A stretch of 64,000 nt of DNA from Stenotrophomonas maltophilia (GCA_009912235.1 WNDS01000001.1:496001-560000), one strand, 5' to 3'; shown: positions 7,980 through 17,812, numbered from the stretch's first letter. The notes: generated from the letters alone by a model not told the origin. Program-made: numbers and translations.

Positions 7980-8771
7980 ATGGATGCCGCCACCCAGATG
8001 GCCGCCGAGGGCCTCAATGCCTTCGGGATGATCGCCACCGTGCTGTGGACCATGCTGCGGCTGGGCGCCATGGTGATGGCCATGCCGCTGATCGGCACCC
8101 GTGCGGTGCCGGCTCGCGTGCGCGTGGAGCTGGCCGGCACGCTGGCCATCGCCCTGGCCCCGCTGCTGCCGCCGGTGCCGGTGTGGACCGGCTTCGATGC
8201 CGCCACCGTGCTCAACATCGCCCGCGAACTGGCCATCGGCGTGTCGATCGGCTTCGTCCTGCGGCTGGTGTTCGAAGCGGGCGCGCTGGCCGGCGAACTG
8301 GTGGCCCAGGGCACCGGCCTGGCCTTCGCGCAGATGAGCGACCCGCTGCGCGGCGGCACCTCCGGTGTCATCGGGCAGTGGTTCTACCTGCTGTTCGGGC
8401 TGCTGTTCTTCACTGCCAACGGCCACCTGGCGCTGATCTCGCTCCTGGTGGACAGCTACCGCGCCCTGCCCATCGGCGCACCGCTGCCCGACCCGCATGC
8501 TTTCTTCAGCATCGCCCCGACCTTCCTGCTGACCGTGCTGCGCGGCGCGCTGACCGTGGCCATTCCGCTGACCGTGGCCATGCTGGCAGTGAACCTGGCC
8601 TTCGGCGTGCTGGCCCGCGCGGCGCCGGCGCTGAACCCCATCCAGCTGGGCCTGCGGGTCTCGCTGCTGCTGGGCCTGTTCCTGCTGACCCTGCTGGCCG
8701 GGGAGATGGGCCCGCCGGTGCAGCGGCTGTTCGATGCCGCCTTCCAGGCTGCGGACTCGGTCACACACTGA
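7980..8771 (+). CDS. fliR: Flagellar export gate protein FliR
   Basis: Single-copy subunit that closes the FliPQR export gate and contacts FlhB. 263 residues with several hydrophobic helices, and family landmarks LRLGAMVMAMPLIGTRAVPARVR (about 20-45) and ARAAPALNPIQLGL (about 205-220). Start ATG 13 bases after the fliQ stop. Last gene of the fliL-R run. Confidence 0.95.
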   Translation: MDAATQMAAEGLNAFGMIATVLWTMLRLGAMVMAMPLIGTRAVPARVRVELAGTLAIALAPLLPPVPVWTGFDAATVLNIARELAIGVSIGFVLRLVFEAGALAGELVAQGTGLAFAQMSDPLRGGTSGVIGQWFYLLFGLLFFTANGHLALISLLVDSYRALPIGAPLPDPHAFFSIAPTFLLTVLRGALTVAIPLTVAMLAVNLAFGVLARAAPALNPIQLGLRVSLLLGLFLLTLLAGEMGPPVQRLFDAAFQAADSVTH

Positions 8772-8936
8772 GACCTTCATCACATCTTGTTGATTGCCCC
8801 CCCGGGTGGCGCGGTAGATTCATCTCCACGACGTCCTTGGGGGCGCCGGAGCGCGGCAGCTGGGGACGGCTGCCGGTCAACGCATGCCCCGACGTGGTTT
8901 TCCGCGTAACAGACAGGCAGGTCTGGAGGCTGGCGA

Positions 8937-11072
8937 ATGCTGCAAGGCACGTACAACCCGTGGTTGGTGGCGATGTCCCTGCTGGTGGCCGTACTGGCCT
9001 CCTACACCGCACTCGCGATGGCCGGACGAACGTCCACCGCGCCCGGGCGCAGCGCCACCTGGCTGTGGCGCATCGGTGGTGGCTGCGCGATGGGGCTGGG
9101 CATCTGGTCGATGCACTTCATCGGCATGCTGGCCTTCTCGCTGCCCATCCCGCTGGGCTACGACCTGCCAATCACCCTGCTGTCGCTGGCCGCTGCCGTG
9201 GCCTCCTCGGTGTTCGCGCTGTGGCTGGTGTCCCAGCCCACCCTGCCGCACCCGCACCTGGCCGGTGGCGCAGTGGTGATGGGCGCGGGCATTGCCGGCA
9301 TGCACTACGTGGGCATGGGCGCGCTGCGCATGCAGCCGGGCATCGACTACCAGCCGGGCTGGCTGGTGCTTTCGCTGCTGATTGCCGTGGCCGCCTCGTG
9401 GACCGCGCTGTACGTGGCCTTCCGCCTGCGCGCGCAGCATGCCCGCACCAGCGACCGCCTTGCCGCTGCCGTGCTGCTGGGCACGGCCATCGTCGGCATG
9501 CACTACACCGGCATGGCCGCCGCCCGCTTCCCGGCCGGCAGCATCTGCGGCGCGGCCGGTGAAAGCGGCATCCACAGCGACTGGCTGGCGCTGCTGGTGG
9601 TGCTGCTCACCGTAGCCATCATGGCGGTGGTGCTGGTGGTGTCCTGGCTGGACCAGCGCGTGGAAGCGCAGCTGCTGCGCCTGCGCAACGCCGCCCCGAG
9701 CAGTTCACTGACCGATGCCCAGCAGGAACTGACCCAGGCCGCCCTGCACGACCCGCTGACCCGCCTGCCCAACCGCCTGCTGCTGCAGCGGCGCATCGTG
9801 GAGGCGCTGGCCGAGGCCGAACAGGGCGGCAGCCGTTTCGCGGTGATGTTCATGGACCTGGACGGCTTCAAGCAGGTCAACCATGCCTACGGCCACCAGG
9901 CCGGCGATGCGCTGCTGCTGGCGGTGGCCGAGCGCACCCGCCAGCTGCTGCGCCCGCATGACCTGCTGGCGCGGCTGGGCGGCGACGAGTTCGTGCTGGT
10001 GGTGCGCATCGGCAAGGACGAAGACCTGCCCACGCTGGCGCGGCGCATCCTGCAGGCCATCTGCAGCGGCCCGCTGCTGGCCGACAGCGAACTGCAGGTG
10101 ACCGCCAGCATCGGCATCGCCATCTGCCTTGACCATGCAGCCAGCGAACGCCAGCTGATGGCCTTTGCCGATGCGGCCATGTACCAGGCCAAGGAATCCG
10201 GGCGCAACGCCTTCGTGCTGTTCGCCGACTGGATGAACGACAGCGCCGAGCAGCAGTTCCAGCTGCTGGCCGACCTGCGCAAGGCGATCGGTACCGGCCA
10301 GCTGTTCCTGCACTACCAGCCCAAGATCCGCGTGGCCAGCCATGCGGTGGCAGGTGCCGAGGCGCTGATCCGCTGGCGCCACCCCGAACACGGCCTGATT
10401 CCGCCGGACCGCTTCATCCGCCTGGCCGAGCGCAGCGGCGCCATCAACGAGATCGGCCGCTGGGCACTGGACCAGGCCTGCCGGCAGCTGCGCGCGTGGC
10501 ACGACGCCGGCCATGACAGCTGGAGCATGGCGGTGAACCTGTCGCCGATCCAGTTCGGTTCGCCGCACCTGCTGCGCGATGTGCGCGAGGTGCTGGAGCG
10601 CTACCGGCTGCCGCCGCGGCAGCTGGTGCTGGAGATCACCGAAAGCGCGGTGATGCGCGATACCGATGCCAGCCTGCGCCTGCTGCAGGCGCTGTCCGCG
10701 CTGGGGGTGGGCATTTCCATCGATGACTTCGGCACCGGCTATTCCAGCCTGCTGTACCTGAAGCGGCTGCTGGCCACCGAGATCAAGATCGACCATGCCT
10801 TCGTGCGCGACCTGGAACACAGCCCGGAAGACGTGGTGATCGTCTCGGCCATCGTGGCGCCGGGCCACGCGCTGGACATGGACATCGTGGCCGAAGGCGT
10901 GGAGAGCGCGCCGCAGCGGGCCTACCTGGAGCGGCTGGGCTGCGACTACCTGCAGGGCTACCTGCTGGGCCGCCCGGTGGACCCGGACCGCTTCATGCAG
11001 CTGCACGACCTGCCACGGCCGCGGGTGGAACTGGCCGTGGGCAAGCGCGCCGAGCCGCCGCCGGCGCACTGA
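8937..11072 (+). CDS. MHYT-GGDEF-EAL membrane c-di-GMP turnover protein
   Basis: Predicted dual-domain cyclic di-GMP enzyme inserted between fliR and flhB. 711 residues. The N-terminal seven-helix MHYT sensor has three copies of the motif (MHFIGM at 59, MHYVGM at 122, MHYTGM at 188), proposed in the literature to bind a metal and sense O2, CO or NO. A GGDEF domain with intact GGDEF at 348-352 follows. An EAL domain with EAL at 475-477, NLSPIQF, LEITES, DDFGTGYSSL and AEGVES completes it. Both active sites look complete, so it could be cyclase, phosphodiesterase or both. GGAG lies about 12 bases ahead of the ATG. Its location suggests control of the swim/stick decision; direction of activity is unknown. 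Confidence 0.93.
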   Translation: MLQGTYNPWLVAMSLLVAVLASYTALAMAGRTSTAPGRSATWLWRIGGGCAMGLGIWSMHFIGMLAFSLPIPLGYDLPITLLSLAAAVASSVFALWLVSQPTLPHPHLAGGAVVMGAGIAGMHYVGMGALRMQPGIDYQPGWLVLSLLIAVAASWTALYVAFRLRAQHARTSDRLAAAVLLGTAIVGMHYTGMAAARFPAGSICGAAGESGIHSDWLALLVVLLTVAIMAVVLVVSWLDQRVEAQLLRLRNAAPSSSLTDAQQELTQAALHDPLTRLPNRLLLQRRIVEALAEAEQGGSRFAVMFMDLDGFKQVNHAYGHQAGDALLLAVAERTRQLLRPHDLLARLGGDEFVLVVRIGKDEDLPTLARRILQAICSGPLLADSELQVTASIGIAICLDHAASERQLMAFADAAMYQAKESGRNAFVLFADWMNDSAEQQFQLLADLRKAIGTGQLFLHYQPKIRVASHAVAGAEALIRWRHPEHGLIPPDRFIRLAERSGAINEIGRWALDQACRQLRAWHDAGHDSWSMAVNLSPIQFGSPHLLRDVREVLERYRLPPRQLVLEITESAVMRDTDASLRLLQALSALGVGISIDDFGTGYSSLLYLKRLLATEIKIDHAFVRDLEHSPEDVVIVSAIVAPGHALDMDIVAEGVESAPQRAYLERLGCDYLQGYLLGRPVDPDRFMQLHDLPRPRVELAVGKRAEPPPAH

Positions 11073-11160
11073 GCGGCCGCGGCCACCGGCCGCCACGGCC
11101 CGGCCGCGCAACGGAACGGTTCATGCACGCACCAGGGTATCCCCTGCCGCAGTGCCTGTG

Positions 11161-12291
11161 ATGTCCGAGAACGAAGACGCCGGCGAAAAGACCGAACAAC
11201 CTACCGAAAAACGCCTGCGCGAGGCCCGCGAGCAGGGCAACCTGCCGCGTTCGCGCGAACTGGCCACTGCGGCGGTGTTCGGCGGCGGCGTGCTGGCGGT
11301 GATGGCCGTCAGCCACTCGATCGCCGCCGGCGCGGTGGCCTGGATGAAGCAGGCGCTGCGCCCGGACCTGGGCCTGCGCCAGCACCCGCAGGAGATGTTC
11401 GGCCATTTCGGCGACCTGCTGCTGCGCCTGCTGCTGGCGATGGCGCCGCTGGTCATCGTCTGCCTGCTGGCCAGCTTCCTCTCACCGCTGGTGATGGGCG
11501 GCCTGCGCTGGTCGGCCAAGGCGATGCTGCCGGACTTCAAGCGCCTGAACCCGGCCTCGGGCCTGAAGCGCCTGTATGGCCCAGAGGCGATTGCCGAATT
11601 CATCAAATCGCTGCTGCGCGTGGCCTTCGTGGGCGTGGCCGGCGGGCTGGTGATCTGGGCCGGCATGGATACCCTGCGCGGGCTGCTGCACCAGCCGCTG
11701 GAAAGCGCCATCGCCCACGGCCTGGGCTTCACCCTGAAGGTGCTGCTGGCCACCGCGGTGGCCATGCTGGTGCTTGCCGCCATCGATGCGCCGTACCAGC
11801 GCTGGAACTGGATGCGCAAGCTGAAGATGACCCGTGAACAGCTGCGCCGGGAACTGAAGGAAAGCGAAGGCAGCCCCGAAGTGAAGGGCCGCATCCGGCA
11901 GATGCAGCAGCAGCTGGCCAACCGCCGGATGATGGAAGCGGTGCCCACCGCCGACGTGGTGGTGGTCAACCCCACCCACTACGCGGTGGCGCTGAAGTAC
12001 GAAGGCGGCCGCATGGGCGCCCCCACCGTGGTGGCGCTGGGGGTGGACGAAACCGCCCTGCGTATCCGTGAAGTGGCCGACGGCAACAAGGTGGCGATCG
12101 TCTCTGCCCCGCCTTTGGCACGCGCCTTGTATCGGGAAGGCCAACTCGGCAAGGAAATCCCCGTGAGACTGTTTTCAGCCGTCGCCCAGGTCCTGTCCAA
12201 CGTCTACCAGCTGCGCGCCTGGCGCACCGGCCCGATGCCGGCCGCACCGCACGTGGACGTGGATGAATTCGCCAATGGAGGCCGCCCGTGA
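11161..12291 (+). CDS. flhB: Flagellar export switch protein FlhB
   Basis: Inner-membrane protein of the export apparatus whose cytoplasmic domain self-cleaves to change substrate class after FliK signalling. 376 residues from ATG 11161; a GTG nine bases upstream is possible. The N-terminus has the typical EDAGEKTEQPTEKRLREAREQG, followed by four membrane helices, and the autocleavage site NPTH is at 270-273. The stop overlaps the flhA GTG (GTGA). Confidence 0.97.
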   Translation: MSENEDAGEKTEQPTEKRLREAREQGNLPRSRELATAAVFGGGVLAVMAVSHSIAAGAVAWMKQALRPDLGLRQHPQEMFGHFGDLLLRLLLAMAPLVIVCLLASFLSPLVMGGLRWSAKAMLPDFKRLNPASGLKRLYGPEAIAEFIKSLLRVAFVGVAGGLVIWAGMDTLRGLLHQPLESAIAHGLGFTLKVLLATAVAMLVLAAIDAPYQRWNWMRKLKMTREQLRRELKESEGSPEVKGRIRQMQQQLANRRMMEAVPTADVVVVNPTHYAVALKYEGGRMGAPTVVALGVDETALRIREVADGNKVAIVSAPPLARALYREGQLGKEIPVRLFSAVAQVLSNVYQLRAWRTGPMPAAPHVDVDEFANGGRP

Positions 12292-14390
12292 GCGCGCAGA
12301 TGCAGGGTTTCAACGCACGCCGCGTGCTGGACATGATCCGCAGCGGCATCGGTGCATTGCTGATCGTGCTGGCGCTGCTGGCCATGGTGGTGGTGCCGCT
12401 GGCGCCGCCGGTGCTCGATGCGCTGTTCACCTTCAACATCGCCATCTCGCTGATGGTGCTGCTGGCGGTGGTGTACGTGAAGCGCCCGCTGGACTTCACC
12501 ATCTTCCCCATCGTGCTGCTGATCACCACCATGCTGCGGCTGGCGCTGAACGTGGCCTCCACCCGCGTCATCCTGCTGCACGGCCAGAACGGCCACGACG
12601 CGGCCGGCAAGCTGATCGCCGCCTTCGGTGAATTCGTCATAGGCGGCAACTACGCGGTGGGCATCGTGGTGTTCGCGATCCTCACCACCATCAATTTCGT
12701 GGTCATCACCAAAGGCGCAGGGCGTGTTTCGGAAGTGACCGCGCCCTTCATCCTCGACGCCATGCCCGGCAAGCAGATGGCCATCGACGCCGACCTCAAC
12801 GCCGGTTTGCTGACGCGCGAGGAAGCCAAGGCCCGCCGCGAGGAAGTGCGCGAGGAAGCTGACTTCTACGGTGCGATGGACGGTGCCAGCAAGTTCATCC
12901 GCGGTGATGCGATCGCCGGCATCCTGATCCTGTTCATCAACATGATCGGCGGTCTGGCGGCGGGTATGGCCCAGCACGGCATGCCCTTCGGCGATGCCGC
13001 CGCCACCTACACCCTGCTGTCCATCGGTGACGGCCTGGTGGCGCAGCTGCCGGCGCTGCTGGTCTCCAGCGCCGTGGCCATGCTGGTCACCCGCGCCTCG
13101 CGTGCGCAGGACATGAGCCAGGCCGTGCTGGGCCAGGTGTTCGGCCAGTACCGTGCGCTGGCCATCGCCGCGGCCATCATCGGCCTGGTCGGGCTGGTGC
13201 CGGGCATGCCTAACGTCGCTTTCCTGACGCTGGCGGCGATCCTGGGCTTCATCGCCTGGAAGCTGTGGAAGAAAGAGCACCGCCCGGCCCCGCCCGAACC
13301 GGTCGACCTGGAAGGCACCGCCCTGGACGCGCTGGGCCGCCCGGCCGCCGCCGCCCCCACCGCCGAACTGAGCTGGGACGAACTGCGCCCGGTCGATCCG
13401 CTGGGCCTGGAAGTGGGCTACCGGCTGATTCCGCTGGTGGACGCCAAGCAGGGCGGCGAACTGATGGCGCGCATCAAAGGCGTGCGCCGCAAGCTGACCC
13501 AGGACATCGGCTTCCTGATTCCCTCGGTGCACATCCGCGACAACCTGGAACTGCCGGCCACCGGCTACCGCGTGCTGATCCACGGCGTGCCGGTGGCCAC
13601 CGCCGACATCCACCCCGACCGCGAACTGGCACTGGACCCGGGCAGTGCGCTGGGCCCGATCGAGGGCATCGCCGGCAAGAACCCCGCCTTCGGGCTGGAC
13701 GCCACCTGGATCCAGCCGCACCAGCGCGCCCAGGCCGAATCGATGGGCTACACCGTGGTCGACCCGGCCACCGTGGTGGCCGCCCATCTTTCGCACCTGA
13801 TCCGCGAACACGCCCCGGAACTGCTGGGCCACGAAGAAGCGCAGCAGCTGCTGGCCGCCCTGGCCAAGAGCGCGCCGAAGCTGGTGGAAGACCTCACCCC
13901 CAAGGCGCTGCCGCTGTCCACCGTGGTGCGCGTGCTGCAGAACCTGCTGATCGAACGCATTCCGATCCGCCAGCTGCGCAAGATCGCCGAGGCACTGGTG
14001 GAGCACGCCCCGCACACCCAGGACCCGGCCGTGCTGACCACCGCGGTGCGCAACGCGCTGGGCCGCTTCATCGTGCAGGAAATCGCCGGCATGTCGCCGG
14101 AGCTGCCGGTGTTCACCCTGAACCCGCAACTGGAACGCGTCTTGCAGAAGTCCACGCAGGGCAACGGCGCCGCGCTGGAACCCGGTCTCGCAGAGCGGCT
14201 TCACCAGAGCTTGGCTGACTGTGTCAGCAAGCAGGAAGCCCGCAACGAGCCGGCGGTCGTGCTGGTACCGGGCCCGGTGCGTGCCGCGCTGGCACGGCTG
14301 GTCCGCCACAGCGTTCCGTCGCTGTCGGTACTGGCCTACAGCGAGGTGCCGGAAGACAAGCGCCTGAAGCTGGTGGGCACCATCAGCTGA
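12288..14390 (+). CDS. flhA: Flagellar export protein FlhA
   Basis: Nonameric inner-membrane gate/cytoplasmic ring that receives chaperone-substrate complexes. 700 residues. Membrane half with about eight helices and the FHIPEP-family signature region RLALNVASTRVILL...GEFVIGGNYAVGIVVF (about 84-135); soluble C-terminal half from about residue 350 to the end. GTG start inside the flhB stop. Full family length. Confidence 0.97.
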   Translation: MSAQMQGFNARRVLDMIRSGIGALLIVLALLAMVVVPLAPPVLDALFTFNIAISLMVLLAVVYVKRPLDFTIFPIVLLITTMLRLALNVASTRVILLHGQNGHDAAGKLIAAFGEFVIGGNYAVGIVVFAILTTINFVVITKGAGRVSEVTAPFILDAMPGKQMAIDADLNAGLLTREEAKARREEVREEADFYGAMDGASKFIRGDAIAGILILFINMIGGLAAGMAQHGMPFGDAAATYTLLSIGDGLVAQLPALLVSSAVAMLVTRASRAQDMSQAVLGQVFGQYRALAIAAAIIGLVGLVPGMPNVAFLTLAAILGFIAWKLWKKEHRPAPPEPVDLEGTALDALGRPAAAAPTAELSWDELRPVDPLGLEVGYRLIPLVDAKQGGELMARIKGVRRKLTQDIGFLIPSVHIRDNLELPATGYRVLIHGVPVATADIHPDRELALDPGSALGPIEGIAGKNPAFGLDATWIQPHQRAQAESMGYTVVDPATVVAAHLSHLIREHAPELLGHEEAQQLLAALAKSAPKLVEDLTPKALPLSTVVRVLQNLLIERIPIRQLRKIAEALVEHAPHTQDPAVLTTAVRNALGRFIVQEIAGMSPELPVFTLNPQLERVLQKSTQGNGAALEPGLAERLHQSLADCVSKQEARNEPAVVLVPGPVRAALARLVRHSVPSLSVLAYSEVPEDKRLKLVGTIS

Positions 14391-14538
14391 CCTGCGCCGC
14401 CGACGCGCCAGAAAACAGACACCATTTTTCTTGACATCACGCAGCACACCGAAACCGAGGGGAACCCGAACCGTGCAGACCACCGACCACCCGCGTTCTC
14501 CCACCCCTACCCTGCCGACTTCGTCCCGTGACCACAGC

Positions 14539-16179
14539 ATGAAAATCAAACGATTCGTCGCCGCCGACATGCGCTCGGCCATGAACCTGGTACGCAAGGA
14601 ACATGGTCCGGACGCGGTGATCCTGTCCAACCGCCGGATCGAGGAAGGCATCGAGATCGTTGCCGCCGCCAACTACGACGAGAGCACCGTGCAGCGTGCG
14701 CTGGAAGCTTCGCGCCGCGACGTGGCCCCGCCCAGGCCGGCCAAGCCGCGCACCGCCGCCGATGCGGTGATCGCCGCGGTCACCCGCCGCAAGGCACCGT
14801 CGCTGGCCCCCGAACCGGTGGCCGCCACCACCTCGGCCGTGGCCGCGCTGGCCCGTGCCGCCGTGGGTGCCACTGGCCGCACCCTGGACAGCGCCGATGA
14901 GATCGTGCCGACCCGCGGCAGCAGCGGCTTCGTCGATACCCTGGCGCGCGCCGGTGTCAACGAACCGGCGCTGCCGGAGCAGATCTTCGCCCCGTTCGCC
15001 CACAACGCCACGCAGCCGCCGGCCGACCCGTCCGAACCGGCCCCGGTGCTCAACCGCGCCCGGTTCCAGATCGACCCGCCGCACGAGGACGACCTGACCG
15101 CGCCCGCTGCGGTTGCGCATGCCATGGTGGCGCAGGCCGCACTGGCACCGCCGCCGCTGCCGGCGGTTGGCGCCAACGCCGACACCGTTGAAGCCCCGGT
15201 GGCCGAGCCCGCCCCGGCCCTCGCCGCGGCCCCGGCCGCCACCCCGCCGTCGCTGACCCTGGTGGCCCGCGATGAAGAGGAAATCCGTCAGCTGCGCCAG
15301 GAGGCGGCCGGCATGCGCCATGTCATCGAGCGTGAGATGAACCGCTTCACCGACGAACGCCTGCGCGGCAGCGCGGTGCGTGCCACGGCCCTGGACCTGA
15401 TGGACGAGTACGGCTTCGACGCCGGCATCGCCCGCGACGTGGCCATGCAGATCCCGCTGGAGACCGAGGCCCACCGCGGCCGCGGGCTGATGCTGGGCCT
15501 GCTCTCGCGCAAGCTGCCGATCGCCCCGGTCGATCCGCTGGAGGAAGGCGGGGTGATCGCCCAGGTCGGCCCCACCGGCGCCGGCAAGACCACCACCATC
15601 GCCAAGCTGGCCTCGCGCTTTGCGGAAAAGCATGCCCCGCGCGATGTCGCCCTGGTGACCACCGACACCCTGCGCATCGGCGCCCGCGAACAGCTCTACG
15701 GCTACGGCCGCCAGCTGGGCATCGCCGTGCACGAGGCGGCCAGCGGCAGCGACCTGGGCCAGCTGCTGGAACGGCTGAAGGACTACAAGCTGGTGCTGAT
15801 CGACACCGCCGGCCTGGGCCCGCGCGACCGTGCGCTGGCCGCCCAGCTGCAGTGGCTGCGGGCCGCCCACCAGGTGCGCACCCTGCTGGTGCTGCCGGCC
15901 AACACCAGCTTCGGCGACATGGACGAGGTGGTGCGCCGCTTCGGCAGCGCCAACCTGCAGGGCCTGGTCCTGAGCAAGCTGGACGAGACCGGCCGCTTCG
16001 GCAGCGCCCTGTCGGTGGCCGTGGACCACAAGCTGCCGATCACCTGGGTGACCGACGGCCAGGACGTGCCGGAGGACCTGCACCGGGCCAGTGCAGCCAA
16101 TCTTGTACTTCGCCTTGAAGATTTGCGCCGAGCGGCCGACATGCCCTGCAACCCGGAGTTGAACCATGCCGTCGCGTGA
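14539..16179 (+). CDS. flhF: Signal-recognition-type GTPase FlhF (polar flagellum placement)
   Basis: SRP-family GTPase that marks the cell pole for flagellar assembly and recruits FliF. 546 residues from ATG 14539 (MKIKRFVAADMRSAMNLVRKEHG, the usual family start); an in-frame upstream extension lacks homology character. Long Ala/Pro-rich B linker (about 60-260), then the NG domain: P-loop GPTGAGKTT with Lys350, DTAGLGPRD and the LSKLDETG guanine-binding segment. flhG starts inside its 3' end. Presence of flhF/flhG indicates polar flagellation. Confidence 0.95.
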   Translation: MKIKRFVAADMRSAMNLVRKEHGPDAVILSNRRIEEGIEIVAAANYDESTVQRALEASRRDVAPPRPAKPRTAADAVIAAVTRRKAPSLAPEPVAATTSAVAALARAAVGATGRTLDSADEIVPTRGSSGFVDTLARAGVNEPALPEQIFAPFAHNATQPPADPSEPAPVLNRARFQIDPPHEDDLTAPAAVAHAMVAQAALAPPPLPAVGANADTVEAPVAEPAPALAAAPAATPPSLTLVARDEEEIRQLRQEAAGMRHVIEREMNRFTDERLRGSAVRATALDLMDEYGFDAGIARDVAMQIPLETEAHRGRGLMLGLLSRKLPIAPVDPLEEGGVIAQVGPTGAGKTTTIAKLASRFAEKHAPRDVALVTTDTLRIGAREQLYGYGRQLGIAVHEAASGSDLGQLLERLKDYKLVLIDTAGLGPRDRALAAQLQWLRAAHQVRTLLVLPANTSFGDMDEVVRRFGSANLQGLVLSKLDETGRFGSALSVAVDHKLPITWVTDGQDVPEDLHRASAANLVLRLEDLRRAADMPCNPELNHAVA

Positions 16180-17053
16180 ATACGCCAAGCTGACCAAGAC
16201 CTTCCCGCTGTCGGCCACCCGCAGCGAGCCGCTCGGCCCTGTGCGCACCATTGCGGTGACCGGCGGCAAGGGCGGCGTGGGCAAGACCAACGTGTCGGCC
16301 AACCTGGCCGTGGCGCTGGCCGGAATGGGCAAGCGCACGCTGCTGCTGGACGCCGACCTGGGCCTGGCCAACATCGACGTGATCCTGGGCCTGCACCCGA
16401 CCTTCACCCTGGCCGACCTGGTCGCCGGGCGCTGCTCGCTGGAGGACGTGATCATCGAGGGCCCCAACGGGGTGCTGGTGGTGCCGGCCGCCTCGGGCCG
16501 TCGGCACATGGCCGAGCTGGCCCCGGCCGAACATGTCGGCCTGGTCAACGTGTTCTCCGAACTGGAACGCGAGCTGGACATCATGGTGGTGGACACCGCT
16601 GCGGGCATCACCGACGGCGTGCTGACCTTCTGCCAAGCCGCGCAGGACACCGTGGTGGTGGTCTGCGATGAGCCGGCCTCGATCACCGACGCGTACGCGC
16701 TGATCAAGGTACTCTCGCGCGAGCGCGGCGTGGACCGCATCCAGGTGGTGGCCAACATGGCCCGCGACCCGAACGAAGGCCGCGTGCTGTACGAGAAGCT
16801 GGTGCGCGTCTGCGAGAAGTTCCTGGCCGATGTCTCGCTGAACTACCTCGGCTGCGTCCCGCAGGATGACTGGCTGCGCCTGTCGGTGCAGCGCCAGCAG
16901 CCGGTGGTCAAGGCCTACCCGTCCAGCCCGGCCGCGATGGCGATCACCGAGATCGCCCGCCGCACCGCACGCTGGCAGGCGCCGACCGAACCGCGTGGCG
17001 GCGTCGAGTTCTTCCTGGAGCGCATCCTCAAGCAGCGCGGGGTGGCCGCATGA
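16166..17053 (+). CDS. flhG: Flagellar number regulator FlhG/FleN (MinD-like ATPase)
   Basis: MinD/ParA-type ATPase that limits flagellar number by opposing FlhF and the FleQ-type activator. 295 residues. Deviant Walker A GGKGGVGKT with Lys40 and Walker A' Asp in LLLDADLGLANID. The N-terminal DQAxxLR helix that stimulates FlhF GTPase in some FlhG proteins is not visible in the first 25 residues, as in the FleN branch. It overlaps flhF by 14 bases and fliA by 4. Confidence 0.93.
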   Translation: MPSREYAKLTKTFPLSATRSEPLGPVRTIAVTGGKGGVGKTNVSANLAVALAGMGKRTLLLDADLGLANIDVILGLHPTFTLADLVAGRCSLEDVIIEGPNGVLVVPAASGRRHMAELAPAEHVGLVNVFSELERELDIMVVDTAAGITDGVLTFCQAAQDTVVVVCDEPASITDAYALIKVLSRERGVDRIQVVANMARDPNEGRVLYEKLVRVCEKFLADVSLNYLGCVPQDDWLRLSVQRQQPVVKAYPSSPAAMAITEIARRTARWQAPTEPRGGVEFFLERILKQRGVAA

Positions 17054-17793
17054 AAGCCGCCGCCCAGTACAAGGAAGTCCAGCGCGCCGCCGCCACCGAC
17101 TGCATCACCCAGCATTCGGACCTGGTGCGGCGCATCGCCCACCACCTCGCTGCCCGGCTGCCGGCCAGCGTGGAAGTGGACGACCTGATCCAGGCCGGGA
17201 TGATGGGCCTGATCGAAGCCTCGCGCAGCTACGACGCCGACCAGGGCGCCTCGTTCGAGACCTATGCATCGATCCGCATCCGTGGCTCGATGATCGATGA
17301 GATCCGCCGTGGCGACTGGGTGCCGCGCTCGGTGCACCGCCGTGCCCGCGATGCCGCCGCCACCATCCGCCGGCTGGAACAGGCCAGTAGCCGTGCCGCC
17401 AGCGCCACCGAAGTGGCCGCTGCCATGGACATGCCGCTGCCCGATTACCTGCGCCTGACGGAAGACGCCTCGCGCGGCCAGGTGCTGAGCCTGGAATCGC
17501 GCATCGAAGACCAGGGCGAGCTGGACACCATCGCCCAGGGCGGGCCGACCCCGTAGCAGGTGCTCGAGCGCGGCGAATTCGGCCGCGAGCTGGGCAAGGC
17601 CATCGGCCTGCTGCCCGAGCGCGAACAGCTGGTGCTCTCGCTCTACTACGAGCAGGAACTGAACCTGAAGGAGATCGGCGCGGTGCTCGGCGTGAGCGAG
17701 TCGCGGGTCTGCCAGATCCAAGGCCAGGCGGTACTGCGCCTGCGTGGCCGACTGAAGACGTTCGAGGCGGCCGACGCCGGCCTCGAAGAATGA
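17050..17793 (+). pseudogene. fliA: Flagellar sigma factor FliA (sigma-28) with in-frame amber codon 169
   Basis: Sigma-28 transcribes late flagellar, motor and chemotaxis genes. The full frame encodes 247 residues, but codon 169 (17554-17556) is TAG, immediately before CAG GTG CTC in the same frame. Upstream are intact sigma region 2 (SDLVRRIAHHLAARLP, VDDLIQAGMMGLIEA, FETYASIRIRGSMIDEIR) and region 3. Downstream is intact region 4 (LPEREQLVLSLYYEQELNLKEIG...SESRVCQIQGQAVLRLR). The 168-residue product would lack the -35-binding helix-turn-helix. The change is explained by one CAG to TAG transition. If real, the sigma-28 promoters at 20669, 24694 and 27686 should be off unless the codon is suppressed; otherwise it is an assembly error. 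Confidence 0.87.
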
Positions 17794-17812
17794 ACAACAA
17801 AGGAACTCCGTT

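Noticed and set aside
8772..8936. Possible c-di-GMP riboswitch ahead of the MHYT-GGDEF-EAL gene
   Set aside because: The leader is GC-rich and can fold, but the conserved GEMM core and tetraloop-receptor bases could not be matched.
6127..17556. Genome-wide reassignment of TAG to Gln
   Set aside because: fliI and fliQ end in TAG at normal family lengths in the same cluster, so TAG still works as a stop.
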